A stretch of DNA of 64,000 nucleotides from Pseudomonas hydrolytica (GTDB lineage Bacteria; Pseudomonadota; Gammaproteobacteria; Pseudomonadales; Pseudomonadaceae), in NCBI RefSeq assembly GCF_021495345.1, contig NZ_CP099397.1, forward strand, positions 3,410,001-3,474,000. Direction: 5' to 3'. Made by a program: the position numbers and the translations under genes. Below are positions 28,525-37,559 of this stretch, piece by piece. The notes under the pieces were generated by a model that saw nothing but the letters and a program-made list of their open reading frames with translations, was not told where the DNA came from and searched no databases. Position 1 is the first letter of the stretch. Every line of letters starts with the position of its first letter.

Positions 28525-29134
28525 GGGCAAGAGCGGCGCCACCCCGCTGGAAGGCGACGGCAAGCGAATCCTGCTGATTCTCGGCACGCCGAAGAAGGAC
28601 AGCCTCTGCCATGCCTTGGCCGAGGCCTACAGCCACGGCGCACGCAGCAAGGGCCATGTGGTGCGCCAGCTCAGGCTGGGCGAGATGCAGTTCGACCCGA
28701 TACTGCGCGACGGCTACGACCAGAGCCAATCCCTGGAGCCGGATCTGCTCGAGGCCCAGCGCCTGATCCACTGGGCCGAGCACCTGGTGCTCGTCTATCC
28801 GGTCTGGTGGGGCGGCCTGCCGGCACTGCTCAAGGGCTTCTTCGACCGGGTATTTCTGCCCGGCTTCGCCTTCCGCTATCGCAATCGCTCACAGCTGTGG
28901 GACAAACTGCTCAGCGGGCGCAGCGCCGACCTGCTGGTGACCATGGATACGCCTCGCTGGTACTTCCGCTGGATCTACGGCGCGCCGGCGCATCGGCAGA
29001 TGGTGCGTACCATCCTCGGCTTCTGCGGTATCAAAACCCGCCGCCTGACCGAATTCGCACCGGTGCGCCCGTCCGACGAACAGCAACGCCAGAACTGGCT
29101 GCGCAAGGCCGAGGCACTGGGTCTCAGGGCGTGA
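28517..29134 (+). CDS. Flavodoxin-fold NAD(P)H:quinone oxidoreductase-like protein
   Basis: 205 aa. [27 protein letters not shown] is the FMN-phosphate loop region of flavodoxin-like folds, followed by [30 protein letters not shown], the hallmark of the NQO1/MdaB/KefF family. Two-electron reduction of quinones is the likely activity. Translational overlap with fumC indicates co-expression. Confidence 0.85.
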
Positions 29135-29465
29135 CGTTCTCCGGAGCGCTCGCAGCCAGATAGTCGCGCGCCTGCTCGCCAACGAAGCGGCGCCCCGGGC
29201 TGGTAGCACTGGCCATCCATTCTTCGGGGCTGAACAGGCGGAACAGGCCGACGCGGCACAAGGTCGGCACCGCCAGGCGCAGCTCGCGCTCGACCTCGCC
29301 GCGCGCGCCCTGGTCGTAAAGCCCGATGTTATGCAGCATGGCGGCCACCGTACCGGTCTGCACGCGGCTGCCGTCCTGCAGCGTCACCGCCGGTAACGAC
29401 TCCCCCGGTGCGAGGATCTTGCGGTTGATCTCGGCCAGCTTGTTGCCCTGCTTCATTTCGTCCAT
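29124..29465 (-). CDS. Conserved hypothetical protein (possibly DUF7709)
   Basis: 113 aa, no membrane segment. ILAPGESLPAVTLQDGSRVQTGTVAAMLHNIGLYD and VGLFRLFSPEEWMA suggest a small mixed alpha/beta protein; I recall similar sequences under DUF7709, which I could not verify. It converges on the oxidoreductase gene (11-bp tail overlap) and overlaps the EamA gene's end by 13 bp, so it is probably translated with it. Confidence 0.6.
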   Translation of the reverse strand: MDEMKQGNKLAEINRKILAPGESLPAVTLQDGSRVQTGTVAAMLHNIGLYDQGARGEVERELRLAVPTLCRVGLFRLFSPEEWMASATSPGRRFVGEQARDYLAASAPENVTP

Positions 29466-30439
29466 TGCTCTCGCTCCGTCTCGTCAAGGTGTATGGAGGC
29501 CGCTCGCGCACGCCAGCTGGCCATGATCGATGGCCCAAGGGCGGTCAGCGCCGAACCGAGGACCACCACCACCGCACCGGCGTAGGCGATCCAGTTGACC
29601 TGCTCGGGCAGCACGTGGTCGGGCCACCAGCTCGCCGCCAGGGCCACCGAAACGAAGGTCACCAGTGGCGTCAGGGCCAGGGTCGCGCTGACCCTGGAGG
29701 CCTCCCAGTGCGCCAGCGCCTCGGCGAAGGCCCCGTAAGCCACCAGAGTGTTCAGGCAGCAGGCGAGCAGCAACCAGCCCTGCAGCGGGCTCAACTCCAG
29801 CACTTGCAGCGGATGCGCCCAGGGCGTCAGCAGCAGTGCGCAGGCCAGGTAGATCACCATCATCACCTGCACCGAACTCCACAGCGTCAGCAACTGCTTC
29901 TGCGCCAGGCCGTAGAAGGTCCAGACGAAAGCAGCCGCCAGCACGGTGAGCACACCCGTGGTGTAGGTGGTCAGCGAAGTCAGCAGCTCGCCCAGGCGCT
30001 GGTTGAAGAACAGGCCGAAGCCCAGCAGCATCACCAGCAGGCCAATCGCCTGGCCCAGGCTGAACCGCTCGCGGAAAACGAACAGGCTGCTGATCAGCAG
30101 CAGAATCGGCGCCACCTGGATCACCAGTTGCGTGGTGCCCGGGCTGAGCAGGTTGAGCCCCATCAGATAGAGCACGTAGTTGGCGGTCAGCCCGGCGACG
30201 GCCAGCGCCAGCAGCCAGCCGCCCTTGCGGCCCAGCGGGCGAAAGCGCGGCAAACGACGCGAGGCGGCGAGGTAGGCCAGCAACAGCGAACCGGCCACCG
30301 CCAGGCGGTACCAGGTGACGGTGATCGGGTCCATCACCTGAAGAACTTCTTTCAGTTTGATCGGCAGGATGCCCCACAACACGGACGTGGTCAGGGCGAG
30401 CAGCAGGCCGTATAGCCAACGGCCGGAAGAAATGTGCAT
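29453..30439 (-). CDS. EamA/DMT superfamily permease
   Basis: 328 aa with ten hydrophobic helices in two EamA repeats (first ALTTSVLWGILPIKLKEVLQ..., second VLTVLAAAFVWTFYGLAQKQLL...). Members export or import amino acids and other metabolites; the substrate is not predictable. Its 3' end overlaps the small downstream gene. Confidence 0.88.
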   Translation of the reverse strand: MHISSGRWLYGLLLALTTSVLWGILPIKLKEVLQVMDPITVTWYRLAVAGSLLLAYLAASRRLPRFRPLGRKGGWLLALAVAGLTANYVLYLMGLNLLSPGTTQLVIQVAPILLLISSLFVFRERFSLGQAIGLLVMLLGFGLFFNQRLGELLTSLTTYTTGVLTVLAAAFVWTFYGLAQKQLLTLWSSVQVMMVIYLACALLLTPWAHPLQVLELSPLQGWLLLACCLNTLVAYGAFAEALAHWEASRVSATLALTPLVTFVSVALAASWWPDHVLPEQVNWIAYAGAVVVVLGSALTALGPSIMASWRARAASIHLDETEREQWTK

Positions 30440-30717
30440 GGTGACCTCTAGCTCGCGGCCGGCAGAGCTTGCCAGCCGCAGCAGGTCATTCTAGGGAAGG
30501 CAGGGAGATAGACACAGTAACAGTTCCACCCCGCTCCCAGCCGTAACTGTACCTGTCAGCGGCGAGAAGACGTCAGCTCTCCGGCGTCAAGATCCTGGAA
30601 ATACCACCAAAAACTGCGATCAGGTCGGCAATTTCGACCATTGGTCGCCTGCCCCTACGCCGCGCGGCGCGCGCAGTAGACTCAGATCATCCAGCACCTG
30701 CAGATGGAGCTCTCGTC

Positions 30718-30978
30718 ATGTTCGGCCAACGCAACGTCGACCCCCAGCCCGGCACGCATTACCGCAGCTCGCGCCTGAGCGCCGTCAATGGCCAGTACTT
30801 CTTCGCCACGCGCGAGGGCACGCTGGAAGGCCCCTTCACCTCACGCCACGATGCCGAGCAGAGCATCGTCCGCTACATCGAGCGCATGGCCATGGCCGAC
30901 AAGCTGCTACGCCACAGCAGCGAGCACATCGACCAGCTGCAACGCCGCGAAGCGATCAAGCACAACCAGGAGCTGTGA
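30718..30978 (+). CDS. Small conserved Pseudomonas protein (DUF6316-like)
   Basis: 86 aa, cytoplasmic, opening MFGQRNVDPQPGTHYRSSRLSAVNGQYFFATREGTLEGPF with a helical second half (SIVRYIERMAMADKLLRH). I recall this as DUF6316, present in many pseudomonads; function unknown. It is monocistronic and convergent with the hydrolase gene. Confidence 0.65.
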   Translation: MFGQRNVDPQPGTHYRSSRLSAVNGQYFFATREGTLEGPFTSRHDAEQSIVRYIERMAMADKLLRHSSEHIDQLQRREAIKHNQEL

Positions 30979-30990
30979 GCGCCCCTCGCC

Positions 30991-31980
30991 TCACAGACGC
31001 GCCAGCCCCAGATCACTGCGGTGTGCTGCCAGGTGCGGCAGCACCGCGGCCAGCAACGGCTCCTTGAAAGCATCCTGAAAACGGTGAGCCAGGCCCGGAA
31101 TCAGCTTGAGCTCGGCACCTTTTATGTGCGCCGCCACGTGCACACCATGCATCACCGGCAGCAAGGGATCGGCGGTGCCATGCACCACCAGCGTCGGCAC
31201 CTGCAGGCGGTTGAGCAGTTCGACCCGACTCGATTCGGCCAGGATCGCCAGCAACTGTCGCTGCACGCCCTCGGGGTTGAAGGCACGGTCATAAGCCAGT
31301 TCGGCCTGATGCAGCAGCATCGCCCGATCATCACGTACCGCCGGGCTGCCCAACGCGGCGAGCAGGTCGGCCTGCTGCTGCAGGGCCGCCTCCCGGCTGC
31401 CGGCCTCGCGTCGGGCCAATAGCGCCACCAGGGCATCGCTGGGTGCAGGCAGGCCCTGGGCGCCGGAACTGGTCATCACCAGCGTCAGGCTGAGCACGCG
31501 CTGCGGCGCCAGATCGGCCAGGTGCTGGGCGATCATGCCGCCCATGCTCGCGCCCAGCACGTGGAAGGCATCGACATCGAGACTGTCCATCAACCCCAGC
31601 GCGTCGCCAGCCATGTCACGCAGGTGGTACGGCGCGCCGAGCGACAGCCCCAGTCGGTAGCGCAGCACCTCGTAAGCCAGATTGATGCTCGGGGCCGGCT
31701 TCTGCCAGACGCTCAGACCGACATCGCGATTATCGAAACGCACCACGCGAAAACCCTGCTGACACAGGCGTTCAACGACTTCGTCGGGCCAGTGGATCAG
31801 TTGCCCACCGAGCCCCATGATCAGCAGCAATGCCGGATCGTGCTCACTGCCAACGCTCTGGTAGGCCAGGCGCACGTCGCCCACCTCCGCGTAACGGGTC
31901 GGCTCGGACAGGTCGCAATGATTGGCCGCAAAGGACGGCAGGCCGCACAGCAGCGCGGCGAAGAAAATGAACGCACGCAT
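30991..31980 (-). CDS. Secreted alpha/beta-hydrolase
   Basis: 329 aa with signal peptide [19 protein letters not shown]. Alpha/beta-hydrolase features: [21 protein letters not shown] (oxyanion region), nucleophile elbow VLGASMGGM (Ser in GASMG), [13 protein letters not shown] (acid) and GLAHRF (His). Likely a periplasmic esterase or lactonase-like enzyme. The start at 31980 is set by the signal peptide. Confidence 0.85.
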   Translation of the reverse strand: MRAFIFFAALLCGLPSFAANHCDLSEPTRYAEVGDVRLAYQSVGSEHDPALLLIMGLGGQLIHWPDEVVERLCQQGFRVVRFDNRDVGLSVWQKPAPSINLAYEVLRYRLGLSLGAPYHLRDMAGDALGLMDSLDVDAFHVLGASMGGMIAQHLADLAPQRVLSLTLVMTSSGAQGLPAPSDALVALLARREAGSREAALQQQADLLAALGSPAVRDDRAMLLHQAELAYDRAFNPEGVQRQLLAILAESSRVELLNRLQVPTLVVHGTADPLLPVMHGVHVAAHIKGAELKLIPGLAHRFQDAFKEPLLAAVLPHLAAHRSDLGLARL

Positions 31981-32176
31981 GGAAACACCAGAAACGCAGA
32001 ACCCCACTGAAACGCGAGTCTGATGAAAGACGTTCGACGGCGCTGCCACACAAGCATGACAGTTTGATGAAGGGGGACGAGCGGTCGCTTCCCAGGTGAC
32101 GGCAGGCGCCATCAAGAGCGTCGGGAACGCCCTTCACATACCTGTGCAAGGGGCGTTCGCCGGGCCGAGAGAACGG

Positions 32177-34480
32177 TCAGGCCAGTTCGGCACGCAACTG
32201 CCTGGCCGCCGCCACCATGTTCACCAGCGCCGCCTCGGTCTCCGGCCAGGCACGGGTCTTCAGGCCGCAATCGGGGTTGACCCACAGGCGCTCGAGCGGG
32301 ATACGCCGCGCCGCCTTGCGCAACAGACCGGCCATCTCGGCGCTGTCCGGCACGCGCGGCGAGTGGATGTCGTAGACGCCCGGGCCGATCTCGTTGGGGT
32401 AGTCGAAGCGCTCGAAAGCCTCCAGCAGCTCCATGTCAGAACGCGAGGTCTCGATGGTGATGACATCGGCGTCCATGGCGGCGATGGACTCGATCACATC
32501 GTTGAACTCGCTGTAGCACATGTGGGTGTGGATCTGCGTCTCGTCGCGCACCCCACTGGCGGTCAGGCGGAAGGCCTCGGTCGCCCAGTCCAGGTAGCCT
32601 TGCCAGGCCGCCTGGCGCAGCGGCAGCCCCTCGCGGAACGCCGCCTCGTCGATCTGGATGATGCGGATACCCGCCGCCTCCAGATCCACCACCTCGTCGC
32701 GAATGGCCAGCGCCAGCTGTCGCGCCTGCGCTTCGCGGGAGACGTCCTCGCGCGGGAAGGACCACATCAGCATGGTCACCGGGCCGGTCAGCATGCCCTT
32801 CATCGGCTTGTCGGTCAGGCCCTGGGCGTACTTGATCCACTCCACGGTCATGGCCTGCGGGCGGCTCAGATCGCCGACTATCACCGCCGGTTTGACGCAG
32901 CGCGAGCCGTAGCTCTGCACCCAGCCGAAGCGGGTGAAGGCGTAGCCGTCGAGCTGCTCGGCGAAGTACTCGACCATGTCGTTGCGCTCGGCCTCGCCGT
33001 GCACCAGCACGTCCAGACCAAGGTTCTCCTGCACCTCAACGGCGTGGCGAATTTCGGCGCGCATGGCCTCGGTGTACTCGGCCGCACTCAGCTTGCCCTG
33101 CTTGAACGACTGTCGCGCCAGGCGGATGGCCGAGGTTTGCGGGAAGGAGCCGATGGTGGTGGTCGGCAGCAACGGCAGCTGCAGGCATTCACGTTGTTGC
33201 GCGATGCGTTCGGCGAACGGCGATTGGCGCTGGGCATGACGCGGACGAATCGCCTCCAGACGCGCCTTCACCTCAGGTTTGTGAATGCGCGTCGATGCGG
33301 CGCGGGCGGCCTGCACCGCACGGCTGGCTTCCAGCGCGGCTTGCACCGAGGCATCATCCGGCGCCTCCAGGGCCCTGCCGAGCAAGGCGACCTCCTGGCA
33401 CTTCTGCACGGCGAAGGCCAGCCAGCTCTTCAGTTCGGCGTCCAGCTGATCCTCGCGCTCCAGGTCCACCGGGCTGTGCAGCAGCGAACAGGACGGCGCG
33501 ACCCACAGGCGCTCGCCAAGACGTTCGTGGGCATGGCGCAGCAGCTCGCGCACCTTCTCCAGATCGCAGCGCCAGACGTTGCGCCCGTTGACCACGCCCA
33601 GCGACAACACTTTATAGGCTGGCAGGCGGTCGAGAATGGTCGGGTACTGCTCGGGCGCGCGCACCAGGTCGATATGCAGACCGTCCATCGGCAGGTTGGC
33701 GGCCAGACCGAGGTTGTCCTCCAGGCCGCCGAAGTAGGTGGCGATCAGCTTCTTGCACGGCTCGCGCTGAATCAGGTTGTAGGCACGCTCGAAGGCATTC
33801 TTCCACGCCTGCGGCAGGTCCAGCACCAGGATCGGCTCGTCGATCTGTACCCATTCCACGCCCTGCGCCGCCAACCGCTGGAAGATCTCGCCATAGACCG
33901 GCAGCAACCGCTCCAGCAGATCGAGACGATCGAAGTCGCTGCCCTTTTCCTTGCCCAGCCACAGATAGGTCAGCGGGCCGATCAGCACCGGCTTGACGCT
34001 GTGACCGAGGGCATGCGCCTCAGCCACTTCCTCGAACAGTTGCTCCCAGCTCAGGGCGAACTGCTGATCAGCGCTGAATTCCGGCACCAGATAGTGGTAG
34101 TTGGTATCGAACCATTTGGTCATCTCCTGCGCGTGAGCACCACCGCAGCAACTGCCACCGCTCTTGTTTGCAACGGCCCCCCGCGCCATGGCGAACAGGG
34201 TATCCAGCGCCGGCTTGCCGGCGGCCGGGCGAAAGCGCTCGGGAATCACGCCGAAGGCCAGGGAATGAGCGAGCACCTGGTCGTACCAGGCGAAATCGCC
34301 CACCGGTAGCAGGTCGATACCGGCGTCCTTCTGCAGCTGCCAATGCTCGGCCCGCAGGCGCTGACCAACGGTGCGCAGGCCGGCTTCGTCCAGTTCACCT
34401 TTCCAGTGGGCTTCGAGGGCTTTCTTCAGTTCGCGGTCGCGGCCAATGCGCGGGAAGCCGAGGGAATGGGACAGGGCCAT
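32177..34480 (-). CDS. metE: Cobalamin-independent methionine synthase
   Basis: Transfers the methyl group from 5-methyltetrahydropteroyltri-glutamate to homocysteine. 767 aa, the expected length. N-terminal [27 protein letters not shown]-terminal catalytic barrel with [25 protein letters not shown] and [13 protein letters not shown], which contain the His, Cys and Cys zinc ligands. Divergent from metR over a 169-bp control region with a MetR box. Confidence 0.97.
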   Translation of the reverse strand: MALSHSLGFPRIGRDRELKKALEAHWKGELDEAGLRTVGQRLRAEHWQLQKDAGIDLLPVGDFAWYDQVLAHSLAFGVIPERFRPAAGKPALDTLFAMARGAVANKSGGSCCGGAHAQEMTKWFDTNYHYLVPEFSADQQFALSWEQLFEEVAEAHALGHSVKPVLIGPLTYLWLGKEKGSDFDRLDLLERLLPVYGEIFQRLAAQGVEWVQIDEPILVLDLPQAWKNAFERAYNLIQREPCKKLIATYFGGLEDNLGLAANLPMDGLHIDLVRAPEQYPTILDRLPAYKVLSLGVVNGRNVWRCDLEKVRELLRHAHERLGERLWVAPSCSLLHSPVDLEREDQLDAELKSWLAFAVQKCQEVALLGRALEAPDDASVQAALEASRAVQAARAASTRIHKPEVKARLEAIRPRHAQRQSPFAERIAQQRECLQLPLLPTTTIGSFPQTSAIRLARQSFKQGKLSAAEYTEAMRAEIRHAVEVQENLGLDVLVHGEAERNDMVEYFAEQLDGYAFTRFGWVQSYGSRCVKPAVIVGDLSRPQAMTVEWIKYAQGLTDKPMKGMLTGPVTMLMWSFPREDVSREAQARQLALAIRDEVVDLEAAGIRIIQIDEAAFREGLPLRQAAWQGYLDWATEAFRLTASGVRDETQIHTHMCYSEFNDVIESIAAMDADVITIETSRSDMELLEAFERFDYPNEIGPGVYDIHSPRVPDSAEMAGLLRKAARRIPLERLWVNPDCGLKTRAWPETEAALVNMVAAARQLRAELA

Positions 34481-34546
34481 GTCGGAACGCTCCAGTATGA
34501 AATCGAGATGGCGCCATTCTCGGCATCGACACCGAGTGAGACAAAC

Positions 34547-34564
34547 TCAAGATTTTCGTCTTGA
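34547..34564. promoter_or_regulatory. Dyad in the metE promoter region
   Basis: TCAAGA-N6-TCTTGA, a perfect 6-bp inverted repeat 67 bp upstream of the metE start. A regulator site for metE is possible. Confidence 0.4.
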
Positions 34565-34591
34565 TCTAAAGATTTACTCATGTAGGCTGTA

Positions 34592-34604
34592 TGAACTGCC
34601 TTCA
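34592..34604. promoter_or_regulatory. MetR box
   Basis: TGAACTGCCTTCA fits the established MetR operator consensus TGAA-N5-TTCA exactly. It lies between metE and metR, 46 bp before the metR start, where it would activate metE and repress metR with homocysteine as co-effector. Confidence 0.75.
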
Positions 34605-34649
34605 TCCAGCCCTGACATTGGATGAGCGAAACCCTCGTAGAGAATCGTC

Positions 34650-35567
34650 ATGCTCGAGCTGCGCCATCTGAAAACCCTGCACGCCCTGCGCGAAACCGAC
34701 AGCCTGGTGGAGGCGGCCGAGCGCCTGCACCTGACCCAGTCGGCGCTGTCGCACCAGTTCAAGGAATTGGAAGAACGCCTGGGCCTGCAGTTGTTCGTGC
34801 GCAAGACCAAGCCGGTACGCTTCACCAGCGCCGGCCTGCGCCTGCTGCAGCTGGCCGACGCCACCCTGCCGCTGCTGCGCGGCGCCGAGCGTGACCTGGC
34901 GCGCCTGGCCGGCGGCACTGCCGGTCGGCTGCACATGGCCATCGAGTGCCACAGCTGCTTTCAATGGTTGATGCCGACCATCGACCAGTTTCGCGATGCC
35001 TGGCCGGAGGTGGAACTGGACCTGGCCTCGGGCTTCTCCTTTGCCCCGCTGCCGGCGCTGGCCCGTGGTGACCTGGACCTGGTGGTGACCTCGGATCCCG
35101 TCGAGCTGGCCGGCATCACCTATGTGCCGCTGTTCACCTACGAGGCGATGCTTGCTGTGGCCAACCAGCACCGTCTGGCGCACAAGGCCTTCATCCAGCC
35201 GCTGGATCTGGCCACGGAAACCCTCATCACCTACCCGGTGGAGCGCGACCGCCTGGATATCTTCACCCGCTTTCTCGAGCCGGCCGACGTGGAGCCGGCG
35301 CAGGTGCGCACCTCGGAGCTGACGGTGATGATGATGCAGCTGGTGGCCAGCGGCCGCGGCGTGTGCGGCCTGCCCAACTGGGCGCTGCACGAGTACAGCT
35401 CGCGCGGCTACGTCAGCGCCAAGCGCCTGGGGGAAAAGGGCCTGTTCGCCACGCTCTATGCGGCGATCCGCACCGACATGCTCGATGCGCCCTTCATGCG
35501 CGACTTCCTGCTCACCGCCAAGGACACCTCCTTCGCCAGCCTCGAAGGGGTTAGCGTGGCGCGCTGA
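34650..35567 (+). CDS. metR: LysR-type regulator MetR
   Basis: 305 aa. N-terminal winged helix LELRHLKTLHALRETDSLVEAAERLHLTQSALSHQFKELEERLGLQLFVRKTKPVRFT, followed by the co-inducer domain (AGRLHMAIECHSCFQWLMPTIDQFRDAWPEVELDL, typical of MetR). Activates methionine genes with homocysteine. Divergence from metE and the MetR box support the name. Confidence 0.93.
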   Translation: MLELRHLKTLHALRETDSLVEAAERLHLTQSALSHQFKELEERLGLQLFVRKTKPVRFTSAGLRLLQLADATLPLLRGAERDLARLAGGTAGRLHMAIECHSCFQWLMPTIDQFRDAWPEVELDLASGFSFAPLPALARGDLDLVVTSDPVELAGITYVPLFTYEAMLAVANQHRLAHKAFIQPLDLATETLITYPVERDRLDIFTRFLEPADVEPAQVRTSELTVMMMQLVASGRGVCGLPNWALHEYSSRGYVSAKRLGEKGLFATLYAAIRTDMLDAPFMRDFLLTAKDTSFASLEGVSVAR

Positions 35568-35577
35568 CGGCCGCACA

Positions 35578-35641
35578 CAGGGTGCGCATGGCGCACCCAT
35601 TCACTACCGCCGCCCTGGTGCGCATGGCGCACCCTACGCCT
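35578..35641. repeat. Two REP-like inverted repeats after metR
   Basis: Two copies of GGTGCGCATGGCGCACCC about 40 bp apart, same family as 13085 and 18636. They lie between metR and the TetR gene. Confidence 0.7.
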
Positions 35642-35767
35642 GGCGTCACGTCTCGCAACGTGTTTCCAGCGTCGCCAACCACCTACGATTACCTCTCCAA
35701 TCGCCAACGCCATGGCGAACGCCCATCCCCACCAAGTGCCTTGTTACAACTCCCTCCTTGCCGCACT

Positions 35768-35800
35768 GTGACCAACAGTCATAGTATGACCACCGGTCAC
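35768..35800. promoter_or_regulatory. Nested 33-bp operator of the TetR/RND operon
   Basis: GTGACC-N4-GTCATA-G-TATGAC-N4-GGTCAC: two concentric perfect dyads sharing one centre (35784), 20 bp before the TetR start. This is the expected architecture for a pair of TetR dimers or one autoregulatory site. Confidence 0.75.
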
Positions 35801-35819
35801 AACTCTCCGTGAAAGGCCC

Positions 35820-36470
35820 ATGCGCTACCAGGATCAACTCTTCCAGCAACGGGAAAACGCCCTGCTCGAATCCGCTCGCCAGCTGTTTCAGGAGCAATCC
35901 TGGGACCGCGTCACCATCGCCGAAGTGGCGCTTCACGCCGGCATCGGCAAGGGCACGGTGTACAAGCACTTTTCCAGCAAGGAGGCGCTCTATGCCCGCC
36001 TGGTACTGGACTGCTCGCGCCGGCACCTGAGCGAACTGCGCGAAGTCGCGAACCAGGCATCACCGCAGGCAGCCATGCGCCGGGTGATTCGCCGCGCCTT
36101 CGAGCAATTGCTGGCCGACCCGCTGCAGGCCGAGCTCTGTCTGCTATGCGACCGCCCGGCCTTTCAGGAGCGCCTGGACGCGCCCTACCGTGAACAGTTC
36201 ATCGAGCTGGAAGGCCAGTACATGGCTCTGTTCAACCAGTTGCTGCGAGGCAGCTTCGGCGAGCTCTCCCCCGCGCACTGCCAGAACCTGTTGTGGGGCG
36301 TCGAAGCCTGCGTCAACGGCGTGATGGCCCGCATCGCCTCGGGCGGTTTCGCTCACTGGGCCGAGCCCATCGAACTGGACGCCTATTTCGAACGCGTCAC
36401 CGATTTCATCATCGCCGGCCTGCAAGGCCAGGCTGCCGCGCTGCAAGCAGCGCCTGCACTCAGCGAGTAA
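35820..36470 (+). CDS. TetR-family repressor of the RND efflux operon
   Basis: 216 aa. N-terminal TetR helix-turn-helix: ALLESARQLFQEQSWDRVTIAEVALHAGIGKGTVYKHFSSKEALYARL. The C-terminal ligand domain is helical. First gene of an apparent operon with an adaptor gene 5 bp downstream and an RND permease; the 33-bp nested palindrome upstream is its probable operator, so the operon would be self-repressed until a ligand binds. Confidence 0.92.
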   Translation: MRYQDQLFQQRENALLESARQLFQEQSWDRVTIAEVALHAGIGKGTVYKHFSSKEALYARLVLDCSRRHLSELREVANQASPQAAMRRVIRRAFEQLLADPLQAELCLLCDRPAFQERLDAPYREQFIELEGQYMALFNQLLRGSFGELSPAHCQNLLWGVEACVNGVMARIASGGFAHWAEPIELDAYFERVTDFIIAGLQGQAAALQAAPALSE

Positions 36471-36475
36471 CCCCC

Positions 36476-37558
36476 ATGTTCGCGCAACTCAGCAAACGTC
36501 CCTGGATCATCGCCATCGTCATCGTGGTCGCGCTGCTGGCCTGGCTGCTCAGCGGTGATCGTTTCGCCGCTCGCGACGCGGTCGAGCCGGACCAACCCGC
36601 TGCGGCCGCCGATCTGGCGCGCGTCGAGGTGCAATGGCTGCAGGCCGAGCCGATGCAGCGCCAGCATGTGGTGCAGGGCCAGATCGAGGCCTGGCGCCGG
36701 GTCGAGCTGCGCGCCCAGGTCAGCGGCAGCGTGCAGAGCCTGGATCAGGACAAGGGCAACCGCGTCGCCGCCGAGCAACTGCTGTTGAGCCTGTCCCCGG
36801 ATGATCGCCCGGCCCAGGTCGCGCGTAGCGAGGCCGATGTGCGCCAGCGCGAAAGCGATGTGACCGCCGCCAAACGCCTGCGCGAGCGCAACCTGATTTC
36901 CGCCAACGAGCTGATGCGTCTGGAAAGCGAGCTGGCCAAGGCCCGCGCCGAACTGGACAGCGCTCGCCTGCAACTGCGCAATACCAAGATCAGGGCGCCG
37001 TTCGCCGGCATCTACGATCAGCGCATGGTCGAGCTGGGCGACTTCGTCCAGCCGGGGCAGAGCCTGCTGACCCTGGTGGACATCGACCGCCTCAAGGTCA
37101 GCGCGCAGATCGCCCAGCAACAGGTCACCCAGCTTGAACTGGGCCAGCCGGTGAAGGTGGAACTGCTCGACGGCCGCACGCTGCAGGGCGAACTGCACTT
37201 TATCGCCGCCGCCGCCGATCCGGGCTCGCGCAGTTTCCGCATCGAGGTCAAGATGGACAACCCGGACGGCCTGCGTCTGGCCGGGGCCAGCGCCACCCTG
37301 CATATCCAGACCGGCGAGGCCATGGCTCACCGCCTGTCCCCTGCCCTGCTCAGCCTGGATGAAAGCGGCCGCCACGGGGTCAAATGGGTCAACGAGGCGC
37401 AACGCGTGGAGTTCACCCCGGTGCAACTGATCAGCGTCGACAACCAGGGCGCCTGGGTCAGCGGCCTGCCACCGAAGGTGGCGCTGATCACCCTCGGCCA
37501 GGGCTTCGTCCAGCCCGGCCAGCAGGTGCGCACGCAACTTGCCGCCGAGGGCAGCTGA
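36476..37558 (+). CDS. RND efflux periplasmic adaptor (membrane fusion protein)
   Basis: 360 aa; an N-terminal uncleaved anchor helix (RPWIIAIVIVVALLAWLLSG) and then the adaptor domains: biotinyl-lipoyl half GQIEAWRRVELRAQVSGSVQSL, helical hairpin (DVRQRESDVTAAKRLRERN..), second lipoyl half RAPFAGIYDQRMVELGDFVQPGQSL and beta-barrel. There is no lipobox. ATG 36476 is used; the open frame extends upstream within the TetR gene. One base separates its stop from the permease start. Confidence 0.9.
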   Translation: MFAQLSKRPWIIAIVIVVALLAWLLSGDRFAARDAVEPDQPAAAADLARVEVQWLQAEPMQRQHVVQGQIEAWRRVELRAQVSGSVQSLDQDKGNRVAAEQLLLSLSPDDRPAQVARSEADVRQRESDVTAAKRLRERNLISANELMRLESELAKARAELDSARLQLRNTKIRAPFAGIYDQRMVELGDFVQPGQSLLTLVDIDRLKVSAQIAQQQVTQLELGQPVKVELLDGRTLQGELHFIAAAADPGSRSFRIEVKMDNPDGLRLAGASATLHIQTGEAMAHRLSPALLSLDESGRHGVKWVNEAQRVEFTPVQLISVDNQGAWVSGLPPKVALITLGQGFVQPGQQVRTQLAAEGS

Positions 37559-37559
37559 G

